64,000 nt of DNA, from contig CAVSIA010000006.1 of assembly GCA_963727575.1 (NCBI GenBank), positions 17,664-81,663 of the forward strand. The letters are read 5' to 3'. The translations under genes were made by a program, and so were the position numbers. Source of the DNA: JAHQVI01 sp963727575 (GTDB lineage: Bacteria > Pseudomonadota > Alphaproteobacteria > Rhizobiales > Rhodomicrobiaceae). This document shows, piece after piece, positions 44,614 to 53,422 of the stretch (within the stretch, counting starts at the first letter, position 1; each line of letters begins with the position of its first letter). The notes below the pieces were generated by a model. It worked only from the letters and a program-made list of their open reading frames with translations. It had not been told where the DNA came from and made no database searches.

Positions 44614-46774
44614 AGGCGCTACCAGGCTCGCAACGGCCTTATCGCAGCGCAGCGATCTCGTGATCGCCCTGATCATCATCACCGCCGTGATCATGATGAT
44701 CATCCCGCTGCCGACGCTCGTGGTCGACATCATCATCACGCTCAACATCACGGCCGGGCTGCTGATCCTCCTGGTCGGCTTCTACATCACATCACCGATG
44801 CAGTTTTCCTCGCTGCCGGCGGTGATCCTGATCGCCACCGTGTTCCGCCTCGCGATCACCATCACCACGACGCGTCTGATCCTGCTGCAGGCCAACGCAG
44901 GCGAGATCGTCGGAACGTTCGGCAATTTCGTCATCGGCGGCAATGTCGCGGTGGGCCTGGTGATCTTCTTCATCATTACGATTGCCCAGTTCGTGGTCAT
45001 CACCAAGGGCGGCGAGCGTGTTGCCGAAGTGGCGGCACGTTTCAGTCTCGACGCCTTGCCCGGCAAGCAGATGGCGATCGACAACGAGATGCGGAACGGC
45101 GACGTCACGCAGGGCGAAGCGCGTGTGCTCCGGCGCCGCCTGGAGCGGGAGAGCCATCTCTACGGCGCCATGGACGGCGCGATGAAATTCGTGAAGGGCG
45201 ACGCCATTGCCGGCCTGGTCATCATCCTGGTCAATCTGATCGGCGGCCTCGCGGTCGGCATGGCGCAGCAGGGCATGAATTTCGCCCAGGCCATCGAAAC
45301 CTACTCGCTGCTGACCGTCGGTGACGGCCTCGTCTCGCAGATCCCGGCGCTTCTCGTCTCGCTCGGCGCAGGCACCGTCGTGACGCGCGTCGCCAGCGAC
45401 GAGAAGCGGGATCTGGGCAGCGACATCACCAGCCAGCTGATCAGCGACGCACGCGCGCTCTATCTCGCCGCCGCGGTGCTGTTCGGCCTGTCGCTGATTC
45501 CAGGCTTTCCCACCTATGTGTTCCTGACGCTGGGGTCCTTCCTCATTCTGGGCGGCATCGTCGTCCAGCGCCGCCGTCCGGTGATCGATGTCGAGGACGC
45601 CATCGCCGCTCGCGGCGACAGCACAGTTTCGCTGCAGCGGCGCGAGACCGCGCCGGTCCCGGCCGAGGGCGCCGAAGGCGCGCAGAGGCCGCTGCCGGCG
45701 CACGGCATTCTGGTCCGCGTGGCCTCCGATCTCGACAAGATGATCGCGCCGGCCGCTTTCGCCAGCGGCGTGGAGGTGGTGCGCACCGGGCTTGCCGACG
45801 ATCTCGGGGTGACGCCGCCGCCGATCGAGCTGCGCATGGACGGCGAGTTGGAGCCGGGCCGCTTCCGCATGGACCTGCATGACGTGCCGGTCACGGAAGG
45901 GCGGATTCCGGCGGATTTCCTGCTCGTAACCGGCGACCCGGTCAATCTCGACCTCGCCGCGATCGAGTTCGAGAAGGGCACGCCGCTTCTCGACCGGCGT
46001 GACTCGATCTGGGCGAAGAACAGCTATCAGTCCCGGCTGAACGACGCCGGCATCGAATATATGACGCCGTCGCAGGTTCTGAACGGCTGTCTCAGCCAGA
46101 CGCTGCGCCGTTATGCGCCGCAATTTGTCGGCATCCAGGAGACCCGGGCAATGCTCGGACGGGCCGAACCGGAGTTCGGCGATCTGATCCGCGAAGCACA
46201 GGGCGTTGTGCCAATTCAGAAGATTGCGGAGATTATGCGCCGCTTGGCCGAAGAAAACGTTCCGATTCGAAATTTACGGTTGATTTTGGAGGCTCTTGTC
46301 GAGTACGGGCCGAAAGAGAAAGACGTTATTCTACTCGGCGAGTATGTGCGTATGGCTCTTGGCCGGCAAATTTGCTTCCGTGTCGCGGATCGCAACCGGG
46401 TCATTGCAGCTTACGTTCTTGAGCGCAGCGTCGAGGAATCGCTGCGGTCGTCGATCCGGCCGACGACGGTTGGCAGTTTCCTCAACATTCCGGAGGCCAC
46501 GGCGAGGCCTATCGTGAATCAGTTCCGTCGAATTCTTGCCGCAACGAAGCCGGATGTTAAGCCGACCGTCCTCGCGACGATGGATGTGCGCCGTCACTTG
46601 CGCAATCTGCTGACGCGGAACGGGATCGACTTGCCGGTTCTTTCCTACCAGGAGCTGACGCCCGAATTCAGCGTGCAGCCTCTGGCTACGATCGTATCTG
46701 AAGTGCCGCCTGCACAGGGGCGGACCGGTTCTGGACGCATCGAGCGCCGGGAGGGGTCCGAAGCAGCGCGTTAG
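44606..46774 (+). CDS. sctV: T3SS export gate SctV
   Basis: This 722-residue inner-membrane gate protein has an N-terminal 8-helix domain with the conserved FHIPEP signature region (VITKGGERVAEVAARFSLDALPGKQMAIDNEMRNGD), then a large cytoplasmic nonameric domain (from about residue 330). The ATG at 44606 overlaps sctY. From about 46180 to the end, third-base GC drops visibly compared with the first 1.5 kb. The secretin gene follows 23 bases later. Confidence 0.95.
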   Translation: MLKGATRLATALSQRSDLVIALIIITAVIMMIIPLPTLVVDIIITLNITAGLLILLVGFYITSPMQFSSLPAVILIATVFRLAITITTTRLILLQANAGEIVGTFGNFVIGGNVAVGLVIFFIITIAQFVVITKGGERVAEVAARFSLDALPGKQMAIDNEMRNGDVTQGEARVLRRRLERESHLYGAMDGAMKFVKGDAIAGLVIILVNLIGGLAVGMAQQGMNFAQAIETYSLLTVGDGLVSQIPALLVSLGAGTVVTRVASDEKRDLGSDITSQLISDARALYLAAAVLFGLSLIPGFPTYVFLTLGSFLILGGIVVQRRRPVIDVEDAIAARGDSTVSLQRRETAPVPAEGAEGAQRPLPAHGILVRVASDLDKMIAPAAFASGVEVVRTGLADDLGVTPPPIELRMDGELEPGRFRMDLHDVPVTEGRIPADFLLVTGDPVNLDLAAIEFEKGTPLLDRRDSIWAKNSYQSRLNDAGIEYMTPSQVLNGCLSQTLRRYAPQFVGIQETRAMLGRAEPEFGDLIREAQGVVPIQKIAEIMRRLAEENVPIRNLRLILEALVEYGPKEKDVILLGEYVRMALGRQICFRVADRNRVIAAYVLERSVEESLRSSIRPTTVGSFLNIPEATARPIVNQFRRILAATKPDVKPTVLATMDVRRHLRNLLTRNGIDLPVLSYQELTPEFSVQPLATIVSEVPPAQGRTGSGRIERREGSEAAR

Positions 46775-46797
46775 AGTTTCTTGGGGGATTGGGGCAC

Positions 46798-48612
46798 ATG
46801 TCTGACGGGAAGGGGCCGCAGCCGGACGGGTTGCATGCCAACGATGCCATCGAGGATATCGTAATCCTCGATGAGCCTTTGGACGAAGGGGCCGGGCGGC
46901 AGAGTTCTGCGGCGCGGCTCGGGGCGTCTTTATCCAGAATTGAGAGTTCGCTGAGGCCGCGGCTGCATGCCTTCGGTGGTGCGGCGCTCGGGTTCTGCGC
47001 GATGGTATTCATCGCACTCGCGCTAGCTCAGGGGCTGACCGCGGGGCTGCTCTCTTCATGGCCGACCAAAATCGCCGGCGGCCGCGATCCGGGCCTCAGC
47101 TCGGTCAGCCTTGCCACGCAGACTGTCACGCCGCGCGTCGAGCACATCCCGCAGCCCAAGGGCGGCACGGAGCGGCTGGCACAAAGCCAGGCGTCCGGGG
47201 ACAGCGCGCAGGAATTCAAGGTGGCCCGCATCGAAGAGGTCGCCGGCATATCGACGCCGCCGGACACGGTCGGCATGGGCAGCGAGCGCGGTTACCTTCC
47301 GCCGCAGGATCGCAGATCAGGCGACAGCGTGGTGATCTCGGTGCCGGTCAGCCAGGGGCGCCTGCTGCGCTTCGATGAGCCGGTCGAATCGGTGTTCATC
47401 GCCGATCCGAATATCGCCGATATCCGCGTGGTCTCCCCGCAACTCGTTTATGTGTACGGCAAGAATCTCGGCCACACCGAATCTGATGGCGATTTCGAAT
47501 TCGCCCAAGGGTGACGGCAGCGACGCCGGTTCGGTGAGGCTGACCGGCTCGGCGCTGCTGCGCGTCGTGACCGACCTCGGACCGGCCGTGGACGCCAAAC
47601 AGAAGCTCGCCCCGAACGCTCCGACGGACATCTTCATGTTCGGGCGTCGCGCCGCTCTCAAGGGGCGCGTCAATAGCATCGACGAAGCGGTCGACATGGC
47701 GAACATCGCCCAGACCTATTCGCCGGGCGATCAGCCGCCGATCAACTCCTCGACGCTGGCCGGCTCCAACCAGATCAATATCCGCGTGCGCTTCGCCGAA
47801 GTGTCGCGCAGCGATCTGAAATCCTTCGGCATCGACTGGAATGTCGGCGTGCAGGCGGGCAGCTTCAATCGTTCGGCCTGCAAAAGTCGACGACGAGCTT
47901 CGATCTGCAGCCGAATGTCGAGCTCGGGGTCAAATCGGGCAATTTCGACATCAATCTGTTCATCGAAGCGCTCCAGGCGAATGGCGCGCTGACGGTGTTG
48001 GCCGAGCCGAACCTGACCGCGGTGACCGGCGAAACCGCGAGCTTCCTTGCCGGCGGCGAAGTGCCGATTCCGGTTCCATCAGGGAACGGCAACAACTCAA
48101 TCACCGTTCAATACAAGCCGTTCGGCGTATCGCTCGCCTTTACGCCGACGCTGGTGCGGGACAACCGGATCGCTCTGCGCGTGAAGCCTGAGGTCAGCTC
48201 GATCGCGGCAGTGACCGACTTTGCCGTGCAGGGCTTCAATCTGCCGAGCTTCACGGTGCGCCGCGCCGAGACGGTGGTCGAAGTCGCGAGCGGGCAGACT
48301 TTCGCGCTCGCCGGGCTGTTTCAACGGGAGGTCTCGCGCAGCATCGACAAGCTGCCGATCCTGGGCGACGTGCCGGTTCTCGGCCCGCTGTTCCGCTCCG
48401 AGCGCTACAAGCGCAATGAGACGGAGCTGGTCATCCTGATCACGCCATACCTCGTCACTCCCGTCAGCGACCGGCGTGTGGCGACGCCGCTCGACCGGAT
48501 GGACCAGAACCCGTCCTGGCAGGCTGACGTGGTCGGGCCCGATCCCACCAATAAGGGTGCGGCTTATTCGAACGCAGGGGCCCAAGGGTCCTCGGGCTTC
48601 ATCCTGAAATAG
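46798..48612 (+). pseudogene. Tad/CpaC-type secretin in T3SS locus, frameshifted
   Basis: Joined across two one-base slips (about 47490 and 47880), this is a secretin of about 600 residues. It has the Tad/CpaC-specific N-domain (SQGRLLRFDEPVESVFIADPNIADIRVVSPQLVYVYGKNLG), a mid-domain VRFAEVSRSDLKSFGIDWN, and the secretin core (ALTVLAEPNLTAVTGETASFLAGGEVPIPV, VSLAFTPTLV, GLFQREVSRSIDKLPILGDVPVLGPLFRS, ETELVILITPYLV). Unusually, a 60-residue hydrophilic segment precedes the first hydrophobic helix (LGFCAMVFIALALAQGLTAGLL). It lies in the sctY-sctV unit, so it probably forms the T3SS outer-membrane gate, with the separate N0-N1 protein at 53423 adding the periplasmic entry. The breaks may be errors. 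Confidence 0.8.
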
Positions 48613-48632
48613 CGGGCGTGGGGGATTTGGCA

Positions 48633-49091
48633 ATGATCAGCAAGCTTGTTTTTCGGTCGGTTTTCCTCTCCACGGCGTTGCTCCTGGCAGGATGCTACGA
48701 GCGCGACATGGCACAGGAGGCGTCCCTGGTGGCGCCGGACTATTCGCCCGACTACACCTACATCAACGTGGTTTCGCCAGACGGCCGCACAAAGCGGATT
48801 CTGGTGCCCGAGGCGTGCCTTGCCGAGGACACACAGTCGGCGGCCGATACCGGGCCCAAGCGCCTGCCGCCGGGATGCGCGAACAACTACAATCTGCAGC
48901 GTATGGCCGCGCGCAAGCGCGACCTGACGCGGGGCGGCCCGCTCGGACCGGCGCCCGCCGCCCCGGCCGCCCGTGCGGCACAGGACTATATCGACGGCAA
49001 GGACCAGCCCACGCTCGGCGGCGGCGTTCGCTCGTCCAGCCCGCAGGACTCAACGGAACCGATGGTTGCCAAGCCGCAGCAGCAGCAATAG
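48633..49091 (+). CDS. CpaD-like lipoprotein
   Basis: This 152-residue lipoprotein has lipobox LLLAGC (Cys21), YINVVSPDGRTKRILVPEACLAED, and the CpaD hallmark LPPGCANNYNLQRMAARKRDLTRG, then an Ala/Pro-rich tail. The ATG at 48633 follows GTGGGGGA. CpaD normally occurs with CpaC in Tad pilus loci; here it follows the CpaC-like secretin directly in a T3SS operon. It probably helps the secretin insert or stay stable in the outer membrane. Confidence 0.75.
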   Translation: MISKLVFRSVFLSTALLLAGCYERDMAQEASLVAPDYSPDYTYINVVSPDGRTKRILVPEACLAEDTQSAADTGPKRLPPGCANNYNLQRMAARKRDLTRGGPLGPAPAAPAARAAQDYIDGKDQPTLGGGVRSSSPQDSTEPMVAKPQQQQ

Positions 49092-49286
49092 CGGTTGGAG
49101 ACCGGCGAGCCGGCACCTGCGGCCGGCTTTGACGCGTCAGGTTCCCAGCATTTCAGAGACGCCGGTCCCAGGACCGGCGTCTTTGCGTTCAACCGCCTCG
49201 GCGCGCGCGTTCGGCGTGGGAATGCCGAATGCAGCCAAACAAAAAGTCAGGGCCGGCGATCCGATTCAATCGGATCGAGGGAGGAT

Positions 49287-50351
49287 CTAACCGACGAGGC
49301 CCTTCTGCACCAGGATGCGGGCGACGTCGGGGAACAGTTCCGGCCTGAGAAAGTCGCCCGGCCTGTGTTTCTGCACGATCGCCGATGCGAGGAGATCGTC
49401 CCGCATCATCGGAATGCTGAGCTGCTCGGCGCTGTCCTTGACCGCGTCGGCGCCCGGGCCGAGCGTGCGCATGACGATGACCGGCACTGGAGCGTCGGTG
49501 CGGTGGTAGCGCAGACCGACGATGTTATCCTCGCCGGCGATGATCAGCGTCGACGCCGACAGGCCCAGGCGCGGCGCCATGTTCTGCCGCTGACGCTCCC
49601 GCCGGCGTGCGCCGATGATGTGCGGATCGCCTTCCAGATCCTTGCGCTCGCGTTTGAACTCGGTCCGCGTCATGCGCATGTCGCGCAGAAACAGCCAGCG
49701 CTGCAGCGACAGGTCGAGAACGCCGATGACGATGAAGGCGAGCGCCGCCACCGCGAGGATCGGCTTGGCCGCCGCGACCAGCAGCGGCACCACGCAGGAC
49801 TCGCCGCACGTATGCGCGTGGAACATCGCCTGGAGCCAGAAGCGCAGCACCAGGAACAGCACCGTGGCGAGCAGCGTGACCTTGAACAGGCTCTTGCCGA
49901 ACTCGACGACGTTTCGCATCGAGAAGATGCGTTTCAGGCCGGCGGCCGGATTGACGTGCTCGAATTTCGGCTTCACCGTCTCGAACGAGAACACCGGCCC
50001 CAGCGTGCCGATCATGCCGGTGACGATGCTCACCAGCACGAGAATGGCGACGGCGGGCGCGATGGTCATCATGATGATATCCAAGGACAGGCTGATCGCG
50101 ACGCGCCATGCCGTCGCGAAGGAATCCAGATAAATACGCGAGACGACCCCGATAAGCTGGATGATACGGTCGCGAATAGTCGGCCAGACCATAAATAGGT
50201 AAACCAAGGTCGCCAACAGCCCCATGCCGGATATCATGTCGCGGCTGCTTGATACGCGGCCCTTTTTTCTTGCGTCACGGAGCTTCTTTTGTGACGCTGG
50301 AAGGGCTTTTTCCTCAGTTTCGTTTTCGCTCACCGCGGCGTTCCTAGCCAA
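49287..50351 (-). CDS. sctU: T3SS switch protein SctU without NPTH
   Basis: This 354-residue member of the FlhB/YscU family has a cytosolic basic N-terminus (PASQKKLRDARKKGRV), four membrane helices, a linker (MTRTEFKRERKDLEGDPHIIGARRRERQR), and a C-terminal domain. The expected autocleavage motif NPTH, which precedes xVGLRY, reads GEDN (LIIAGEDNIVGLRY). The rest of the C-domain (IPMMRDDLLASAI...GDFLRPELFPDVARIL) is preserved. The protein is probably uncleaved. Confidence 0.92.
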   Translation of the reverse strand: MARNAAVSENETEEKALPASQKKLRDARKKGRVSSSRDMISGMGLLATLVYLFMVWPTIRDRIIQLIGVVSRIYLDSFATAWRVAISLSLDIIMMTIAPAVAILVLVSIVTGMIGTLGPVFSFETVKPKFEHVNPAAGLKRIFSMRNVVEFGKSLFKVTLLATVLFLVLRFWLQAMFHAHTCGESCVVPLLVAAAKPILAVAALAFIVIGVLDLSLQRWLFLRDMRMTRTEFKRERKDLEGDPHIIGARRRERQRQNMAPRLGLSASTLIIAGEDNIVGLRYHRTDAPVPVIVMRTLGPGADAVKDSAEQLSIPMMRDDLLASAIVQKHRPGDFLRPELFPDVARILVQKGLVG

Positions 50352-50490
50352 CCTTGTGGGAAGTTATCCCGAAGTGTATTCCCTTGCATGACATAAATGT
50401 CCATAGAATGACGCGGGGCATCGGTCTTGGGCGGTCACGTTAAAGCCATGAAAACATGGCAGTGGCTTGAGGGGGCATTGGGAATTTCAT

Positions 50491-51363
50491 ATGGAAAGAT
50501 TGTGGGGCAAGGCAGCAATTTTGACGAGCGTTTTCGTCGCTGCATTTGCAGGGGGCTGCACGAGCGTTCCCGGGCCGAGCCAGTTGCAGACGACGGCCTC
50601 TCTGGCCGAGGCGCCGCCTGAGCAGCAGACGCCTCCTGCCGATCCGAAAACCTCGAAGAACAATCTCCTGCGTCTTGGCGCCGACATCGAGGCGAGGGGG
50701 TCGGTTGCGACCGCGCTGCCGCTCTACGAGCGCGCCGCCACCCTGCCCGACGCCGATGCCAGCGTCCACATCGCGCTCGCGGACGCCTATGTGAAGCTCA
50801 ACCGCGACCAGGACGGCGCGAACGCCTATCGGCAGGCGCTTTCAATGGAGCCGGGGAACCCGCGCGCGCAGTTCGGCCTGGGCAGCGTGCAGATCCGCGC
50901 CGGTCAGGTCGAGGCGGGGCTGGAGCTGCTGGTAAAGTCCGCCCCGGCGCTCAACACGCCCGAAGCCTATGACCGGCTCGGCGTCGCCCATATCATGGCG
51001 GAGCAGCCGCGCGAGGCGCTTGCGTCCTTCGAGCAGGCTTATGGGCTGAGCACCAAGGACCCGGACATTTCGACGAACCTTGCTTTGGCCGCCGCCCTTC
51101 TCGGGCAGGAAGACCGCGTCGCCTCGCTCGCTCGCGCCACGCTGCAGTTCCCCGGTCTGGAGCCGTACCACCGGCGCAATCTCATTCTCGCTCTGGCGAT
51201 CTCGGGCAATACCCAGGACGCGCGCAATGCCGCGGCCGACGCCCTGGCGCCCGAAGAGGTCGAGCAGATGCTGGAACGCGCGGCAAAGGTGCGCAAGATT
51301 TCCGACCCGAGCGCCCGGGCGCGTGCCCTGGGAACGGTTCGTGTCGCGAATGCGCGCGGCTGA
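50491..51363 (+). CDS. TadD-like TPR lipoprotein
   Basis: This 290-residue protein starts with a lipoprotein signal (ILTSVFVAAFAGGC). It continues as TPR-type repeats from about residue 60 (RGSVATALPLYERAATLPDADASVHIALADAYVKLNRDQDGANAYRQALSMEPGNPRAQFGLGS, and more). The composition and length match TadD/pilotin-like lipoproteins of Tad loci. I take the ATG at 50491. It lies divergently beside sctU. With the CpaC- and CpaD-like genes it makes a third Tad-type outer-membrane component in the T3SS cluster. Confidence 0.75.
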   Translation: MERLWGKAAILTSVFVAAFAGGCTSVPGPSQLQTTASLAEAPPEQQTPPADPKTSKNNLLRLGADIEARGSVATALPLYERAATLPDADASVHIALADAYVKLNRDQDGANAYRQALSMEPGNPRAQFGLGSVQIRAGQVEAGLELLVKSAPALNTPEAYDRLGVAHIMAEQPREALASFEQAYGLSTKDPDISTNLALAAALLGQEDRVASLARATLQFPGLEPYHRRNLILALAISGNTQDARNAAADALAPEEVEQMLERAAKVRKISDPSARARALGTVRVANARG

Positions 51364-51424
51364 GGTGCTGGGAATGTTGCCGATCTGACGGCCGGGGAAA
51401 CAGAAAAGCGAGCGGTGCCGAAGA

Positions 51425-51796
51425 TCAGGCGGCGATGCCGGACTGACGCTTCTCGCGCACCAGATCGTGGCGGGCGATTTCGTCGTCGATCACCTGGGTG
51501 GCGAGCGAGGTCAACTCTTCGCTTTCATCCAGATGCGGCAGGACATCGTCGCGCAGATATTCCAGAAGCAGGATCGCGCGGTTGTCCTGGAAAATGCCGG
51601 GATCGGAAATGATCGGCATGATGAAGTCGATCAGCAGGGATTCGGTCGAGCTTTGCTGCGCCTCGCGCTCGGTGGTCTCTTTCTTGGCGATGACGGGGAA
51701 ATCTTCGACACCCGGAATCGATGCGGGTACATCGCTCTCGCGGAGCCTCTGAAGAATGACGTCGAGGCGTTGGCCTTCGACTCGGCGGATGGCCAT
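51425..51796 (-). CDS. T3SS-linked hypothetical protein (SctX-sized)
   Basis: This 123-residue protein has a mostly helical second half (LLIDFIMPIISDP, ILLLEYLRDDVLPHLDESEELTSLATQVIDDEIARHDLVREK). It lies next to sctD on the same strand, in the T3SS cluster. I do not recognise a family. Its length and helical C-terminus would fit SctX, the partner of the SctY protein at 44275, but sequence similarity is not visible to me. Confidence 0.7.
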   Translation of the reverse strand: MAIRRVEGQRLDVILQRLRESDVPASIPGVEDFPVIAKKETTEREAQQSSTESLLIDFIMPIISDPGIFQDNRAILLLEYLRDDVLPHLDESEELTSLATQVIDDEIARHDLVREKRQSGIAA

Positions 51797-51849
51797 CAGT
51801 CCTTGCCCTGCTTATCGGATGTGTTTCGGATGCGACACTCGCTTATGAC

Positions 51850-52806
51850 TTATTTATAACTCAGCGTGAGCGTCTCTTCATCCTTTTTCAGTAGAACGCG
51901 TTCGTTATCAATACTTTGCAAAATCCATCCGCCTTCGAGCACAGCGCCTTCGTAATAGCGCGTGCCGTTATCGGCAATGATATAGGGGTGATCGCCGTAC
52001 CAGATCGCCTGCAGATGGATGGCCGGCTGGGCCGAGGCACTACTGACATGGACGTTGGCCGACAGCATCAAAGCCGGGGCGTAGGTCCTGTCGAACCAGC
52101 GCTGGATGGTGGTCCAGGCCGACGCCTGGCTTTGCGCGACGCTCCCGGAGGCGGTAATGCGCGTGCCGTCGGCTGCGACGATGATGTTGGACAGGCCAGC
52201 CGTCTCCAGCTTGCTCTCCAACTCATGGGTCGCCGTCCCGGCATCGGCCGGTGCAGCGGCCTCGCGGACGCTTGTCGGCACAGCGCCGGAATCGTTGGTC
52301 ATCGCAAATTCGGAGCGCGTCTCGTCGTTGCCGGGCCCTTGCAAGGCATAGGACGCCGCAATCACCGCGAGGACGCACCCGACCGCGCTCAACGCTGCAG
52401 CGACGGGGCGCGCAGCGATCTTTTCGGCGATGGGAAAGCGGTCGAAGAGGCCGCCCTTGTCGCCGTCGCGTGAGAGTTTGATGGAGGCGTTGCCGATGAT
52501 CAGCTCGGCTGGCAGCCGCAATCGATAGCCGTGCCCGGCTTCGATGTCCTGATCGCCGATGCGCAGGTCGCCGCCCACCGCTTCGGCGCGAACCTCCCGG
52601 CCATCGACGCAGATGATGACATGCTGGGCCGCGACGCCCTCGTCGCGCAGCACGATATCGGCTTCGGATTTGGAGCCGATCGAATAGTCGCCGTCCTCAA
52701 GCGAGAGACGGACGCCTGAATGCACGCCGCCAACGACTTCGAGCTGCAGATTGGGAGACGCGAGCGCCAAAGGCAGGTCGCGGGATTGAGACTCGGGTTC
52801 GCCCAT
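51850..52806 (-). CDS. sctD: T3SS inner-membrane ring protein SctD
   Basis: This 318-residue protein has an N-terminal FHA-like cytoplasmic domain (LEVVGGVHSGVRLSLEDGDYSIGSKSEADIVLRDEGVAAQHVIICVDG), one membrane helix (AAALSAVGCVLAVIAASYAL), and a periplasmic part with a ring-building domain (LESKLETAGLSNIIVAADGTRITASGSVAQSQ). That layout is typical of YscD/SctD. It is followed by the 123-residue gene. SctD with SctJ forms the inner-membrane ring. Confidence 0.88.
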   Translation of the reverse strand: MGEPESQSRDLPLALASPNLQLEVVGGVHSGVRLSLEDGDYSIGSKSEADIVLRDEGVAAQHVIICVDGREVRAEAVGGDLRIGDQDIEAGHGYRLRLPAELIIGNASIKLSRDGDKGGLFDRFPIAEKIAARPVAAALSAVGCVLAVIAASYALQGPGNDETRSEFAMTNDSGAVPTSVREAAAPADAGTATHELESKLETAGLSNIIVAADGTRITASGSVAQSQASAWTTIQRWFDRTYAPALMLSANVHVSSASAQPAIHLQAIWYGDHPYIIADNGTRYYEGAVLEGGWILQSIDNERVLLKKDEETLTLSYK

Positions 52807-52890
52807 GCGCGCGCCTTAACTGAATACTTTCAGTATTGGAAGCAAAGTGGCGCCATTGATCTGGCGCCACTCGCATAGTGTCTTCGTCCG

Positions 52891-53079
52891 TTAGACGCTC
52901 GGGTTCTGCGCGCCCTTTTCGGCGTTCAGATTCGTGCCTTCACGAACTTTGATGGTCGTGATCTTCGCCTGATCCTCAACCGCTTTCTTCAGAACCGCCT
53001 CCATGTGGGCGATCGAGTCGTCGGTGCTATTCGAAGACGCGCCAAGAGCGCCAGTCGCTGCCGATGCGAGATCTGCCAT
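52891..53079 (-). CDS. small secreted-type protein, candidate needle/pilus subunit
   Basis: This 62-residue protein starts MADLASAATGALGASS, lacks Cys and aromatic residues, and has one central helix (IAHMEAVLKKAVEDQAKITTIKVREG). An ideal GGAGG lies before the ATG at 53079. Size, composition and position upstream of sctD fit a secreted T3SS filament or needle protein (SctF-like), but the family is not visibly matched. A promoter-like TTGACA with 17-base spacing to TTAATC lies upstream (53161-53189). Confidence 0.6.
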   Translation of the reverse strand: MADLASAATGALGASSNSTDDSIAHMEAVLKKAVEDQAKITTIKVREGTNLNAEKGAQNPSV

Positions 53080-53160
53080 AGCAGAAATCCTCCACTCAGA
53101 GTTGCAACATGGTCCGTCATCAACTTCAGACTGCAAGTCCATGACGGCAACACTTCCGAA

Positions 53161-53189
53161 GATTAACGGACACTAACATATTGTGTCAA
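53161..53189 (-). promoter_or_regulatory. candidate promoter of small secreted gene
   Basis: On the minus strand TTGACA (53184-53189) is separated by 17 bases from TTAATC (53161-53166), about 80 bases before the ATG at 53079. The spacer contains GACAC...GTGTC arms that form an inverted repeat overlapping the -35 box. The site could bind a regulator. Confidence 0.4.
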
Positions 53190-53422
53190 TGAATCTTTGG
53201 CGTTTTCTAAGTAACAACTAACGCTTTGAACCCGCTTTATTTTTCCATAAAACATTTTTTTGACCCAAGGGCCGCCTGCGTCCTTCACTAAACATCGGTT
53301 ATATGTCATCATCTTGACAATTTCGGAAATTAGTTTGCCGTGTATTATGACGTTGACGTAGCGGCAAGATCAAACCGCGTTTCCAGCGCACGCGTTCATG
53401 ATTGGCGGGAGAGTTTGATTAA

